DNA of 15,559 nt from JBDHRG01 sp039807445 (GTDB lineage: Bacteria; Pseudomonadota; Gammaproteobacteria; Competibacterales; Competibacteraceae): assembly GCA_039807445.1 (NCBI GenBank), contig JBDHRG010000093.1, forward strand, positions 1 through 15,559, written 5' to 3'. Of the stretch, positions 13,572 through 15,559 are shown piece after piece. Below the pieces are notes generated by a model. The model had not been told where the DNA came from. It did no database searches and saw nothing but the letters and a program-made list of their open reading frames with translations. Positions within the stretch are counted from its first letter, which is position 1. The number at the start of each line of letters is the position of its first letter. A program made the translations under genes and the position numbers.

Positions 13572-13797
13572 ACTGCTGCCTCCAGTGCGGGAGCTCGGCG
13601 TCGAGGATGCGCTCGAGCGTCTGTACCCGGCCCTCGAGCCGCTCGGCGCTGCGGTGCAGCTCGGCGAGCACGCGCTCGTCCTCAGCGCTCAGCGTCTTCG
13701 CCGCGCGCCAGCGCACCGCATAATGCACGACGATCCAGATCGGCAGCACGATGACCACGAAGGTGATCAGCGCGATGCCGAACATCACCCCGCTCAT
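13558..13797 (-). CDS. pspB: Phage shock protein B
   Basis: 79 residues: an N-terminal membrane helix (FGIALITFVVIVLPIWIVVH), then a basic stretch and a cytoplasmic coiled coil (DERVLAELHRSAERLEGRVQ, TLERILDAE). Size, topology and the position between pspA and pspC match PspB, which pairs with PspC to sense inner-membrane damage and bind PspA. It overlaps pspA by 4 nt and pspC by 14 nt, showing a compact operon. Confidence 0.93.
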   Translation of the reverse strand: MSGVMFGIALITFVVIVLPIWIVVHYAVRWRAAKTLSAEDERVLAELHRSAERLEGRVQTLERILDAELPHWRQQYERQ

Positions 13798-14474
13798 CGC
13801 GCGCTACCTTCGCCGCGCCCGGCCAGCTTCGCCTTCAGCGCGGCCAGCTCGTCGTCGACCGCGGCGTCGCGCGCCAGCTCGTCGATCTGCTCCGACAGCG
13901 TCCTGCCGCGGCCCAGGTCGTAAGCTTCGACCTCGCCCTGCACGGCGTCGATGCGCTGCTCGATCTTCTCGAAGCGCGCCAGCGTATCCTCGATGCGGCT
14001 GTCGTGCAGCTGGCGGCGCACGCGCAGCTGCGCGCCGACGGTCTCTTCGCGCAGCTCGATCGCCTTCTGCCGCGCCTTGACTTCGCGCAGCTTGGCTTCG
14101 AGCTTGGCGATGTCGTCGCTGAAGTGCGCCAAGCTGTCGTCGAGGCGCGCGAGCTCGTCTTCGAGCGCCTGCGCGGCCTCGTTGAGCTTGGCCTTTTCGG
14201 CCAGCGCGCCGCGCGCCAGGTCTTCGCGGCCCTTGGCCAGCGCCAGCTCGGCCTTGGCCGCCCAGTCGGCCTGCGCTTCGCGCAGGCGCTCGAGCTTGCG
14301 GCCGAGTTCCTTCTTGTCGGCGATGGTCTTGGCCGCGGAGGCGCGCACCTCGATCAGCGTCTCCTCCATCTCCTGCACCATCAGCCGCACCAGCTTCTCG
14401 GGTTCTTCGGCGCGGTCGAGGATCGCGTTGACGTTGGAATTGATGATGTCGCCGAGGCGGGAAAAGATGCCCAT
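13794..14474 (-). CDS. pspA: Phage shock protein A (PspA/IM30 family)
   Basis: 226 residues, almost entirely alpha-helical. The N-terminal amphipathic helix is MGIFSRLGDIINSNVNAILD, followed by EEPEKLVRLMVQEMEETLIE and long charged coiled coils to about residue 180, then a short C-terminal helix. This is the PspA/Vipp1 ESCRT-III-like fold. PspA binds stressed inner membrane as oligomers and, when free, inhibits the PspF activator. It is the first gene of the pspABC run and lies behind a sigma54 promoter. Length is close to the E. coli protein. Confidence 0.95.
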   Translation of the reverse strand: MGIFSRLGDIINSNVNAILDRAEEPEKLVRLMVQEMEETLIEVRASAAKTIADKKELGRKLERLREAQADWAAKAELALAKGREDLARGALAEKAKLNEAAQALEDELARLDDSLAHFSDDIAKLEAKLREVKARQKAIELREETVGAQLRVRRQLHDSRIEDTLARFEKIEQRIDAVQGEVEAYDLGRGRTLSEQIDELARDAAVDDELAALKAKLAGRGEGSAR

Positions 14475-14529
14475 GGTCCGTGTCCTCGTCCGTTCGCGGC
14501 GCCCATCGCCGCGCTCAAACCATTCGGTA

Positions 14530-14544
14530 ACAAGTCTCGTGCCA
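14530..14544 (-). promoter_or_regulatory. sigma54 (-24/-12) promoter of pspABC
   Basis: On the minus strand the sequence is TGGCACG-AGAC-TTGT. The -24 box is a full TGGCACG match with the correct 4-nt spacer, and the -12 box is TTGT rather than TTGC. It lies 56 bp upstream of the pspA start, predicting a transcript start near 14518. PspF, encoded divergently, is the expected activator. Confidence 0.82.
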
Positions 14545-14611
14545 TGATCGGCAAGCGGCTGATTCTGCTGAAAACACGCCTGATCCAGGCTGGTCGGCTG
14601 CGGCTCGAATT

Positions 14612-14636
14612 GGTATTTTTCGCCACACTAGATACC
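14612..14636. promoter_or_regulatory. Candidate PspF upstream activating sequence
   Basis: GGTAT (14612-14616) and ATACC (14632-14636) form an inverted repeat with a 15-nt spacer. Measured from the predicted sigma54 transcript start this is about -94 to -118, inside the range known for PspF enhancer sites in E. coli. It also lies just before the pspF start, so bound PspF could repress its own gene. Confidence 0.4.
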
Positions 14637-14650
14637 GAAAGGTGGTGAAA

Positions 14651-15559
<909 letters not shown>

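Overview
The window is a high-GC Gammaproteobacteria-type segment, most likely from Pseudomonadaceae. The basis is a puuA/puuB-type polyamine pair, a REP-like palindrome ending in CGTAGGG/CCCCTCG, and a pspF//pspABC stress locus. The genus is inferred from gene style only. Twelve complete and two edge-truncated genes can be supported, along with three pieces of mobile-element or pseudogene debris.

Left part (1-2320, minus strand): the 5' end of a FAD-dependent gamma-glutamylputrescine oxidase (puuB-like) follows a complete glutamine-synthetase-fold gamma-glutamylputrescine synthetase (puuA-like). A REP-like palindrome lies between them. A good sigma70 promoter with overlapping palindromic sites lies about 280 bp upstream of puuA.

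Middle part (2320-4235): a scarred regulatory region. It holds a 140-bp remnant of an IS5-type element with near-perfect terminal inverted repeats, then a plus-strand Lrp/AsnC regulator. After that comes a chimeric pseudogene: a 5'-truncated, frameshifted IS110-type transposase joined in frame to an internal piece of methylmalonate-semialdehyde dehydrogenase. An AT-rich promoter region follows.

Catabolic block (4236-11830, plus strand): eight tightly packed genes that look like one operon. They encode an APC amine/amino-acid permease, a CE4/NodB-fold hydrolase, a C45 (penicillin acyltransferase-type) Ntn hydrolase, a VOC protein, an SDR dehydrogenase, a Rieske oxygenase with its flavin/[2Fe-2S] reductase, and a divergent CDF-like membrane protein. 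Together they suggest import of a nitrogen-containing compound, amide or ring C-N hydrolysis, oxidation by a two-component Rieske monooxygenase or demethylase, and dehydrogenation. I cannot name the substrate, and this is the best candidate for an undescribed system here.

Right part (11831-15559): base and codon style change. A patatin-like phospholipase and pspC, pspB and pspA lie on the minus strand, divergent from pspF (cut by the window end). A sigma54 promoter lies in front of pspA, and an inverted repeat sits where PspF enhancer sites are expected. This is the phage-shock membrane-stress module, with a lipase as neighbour.
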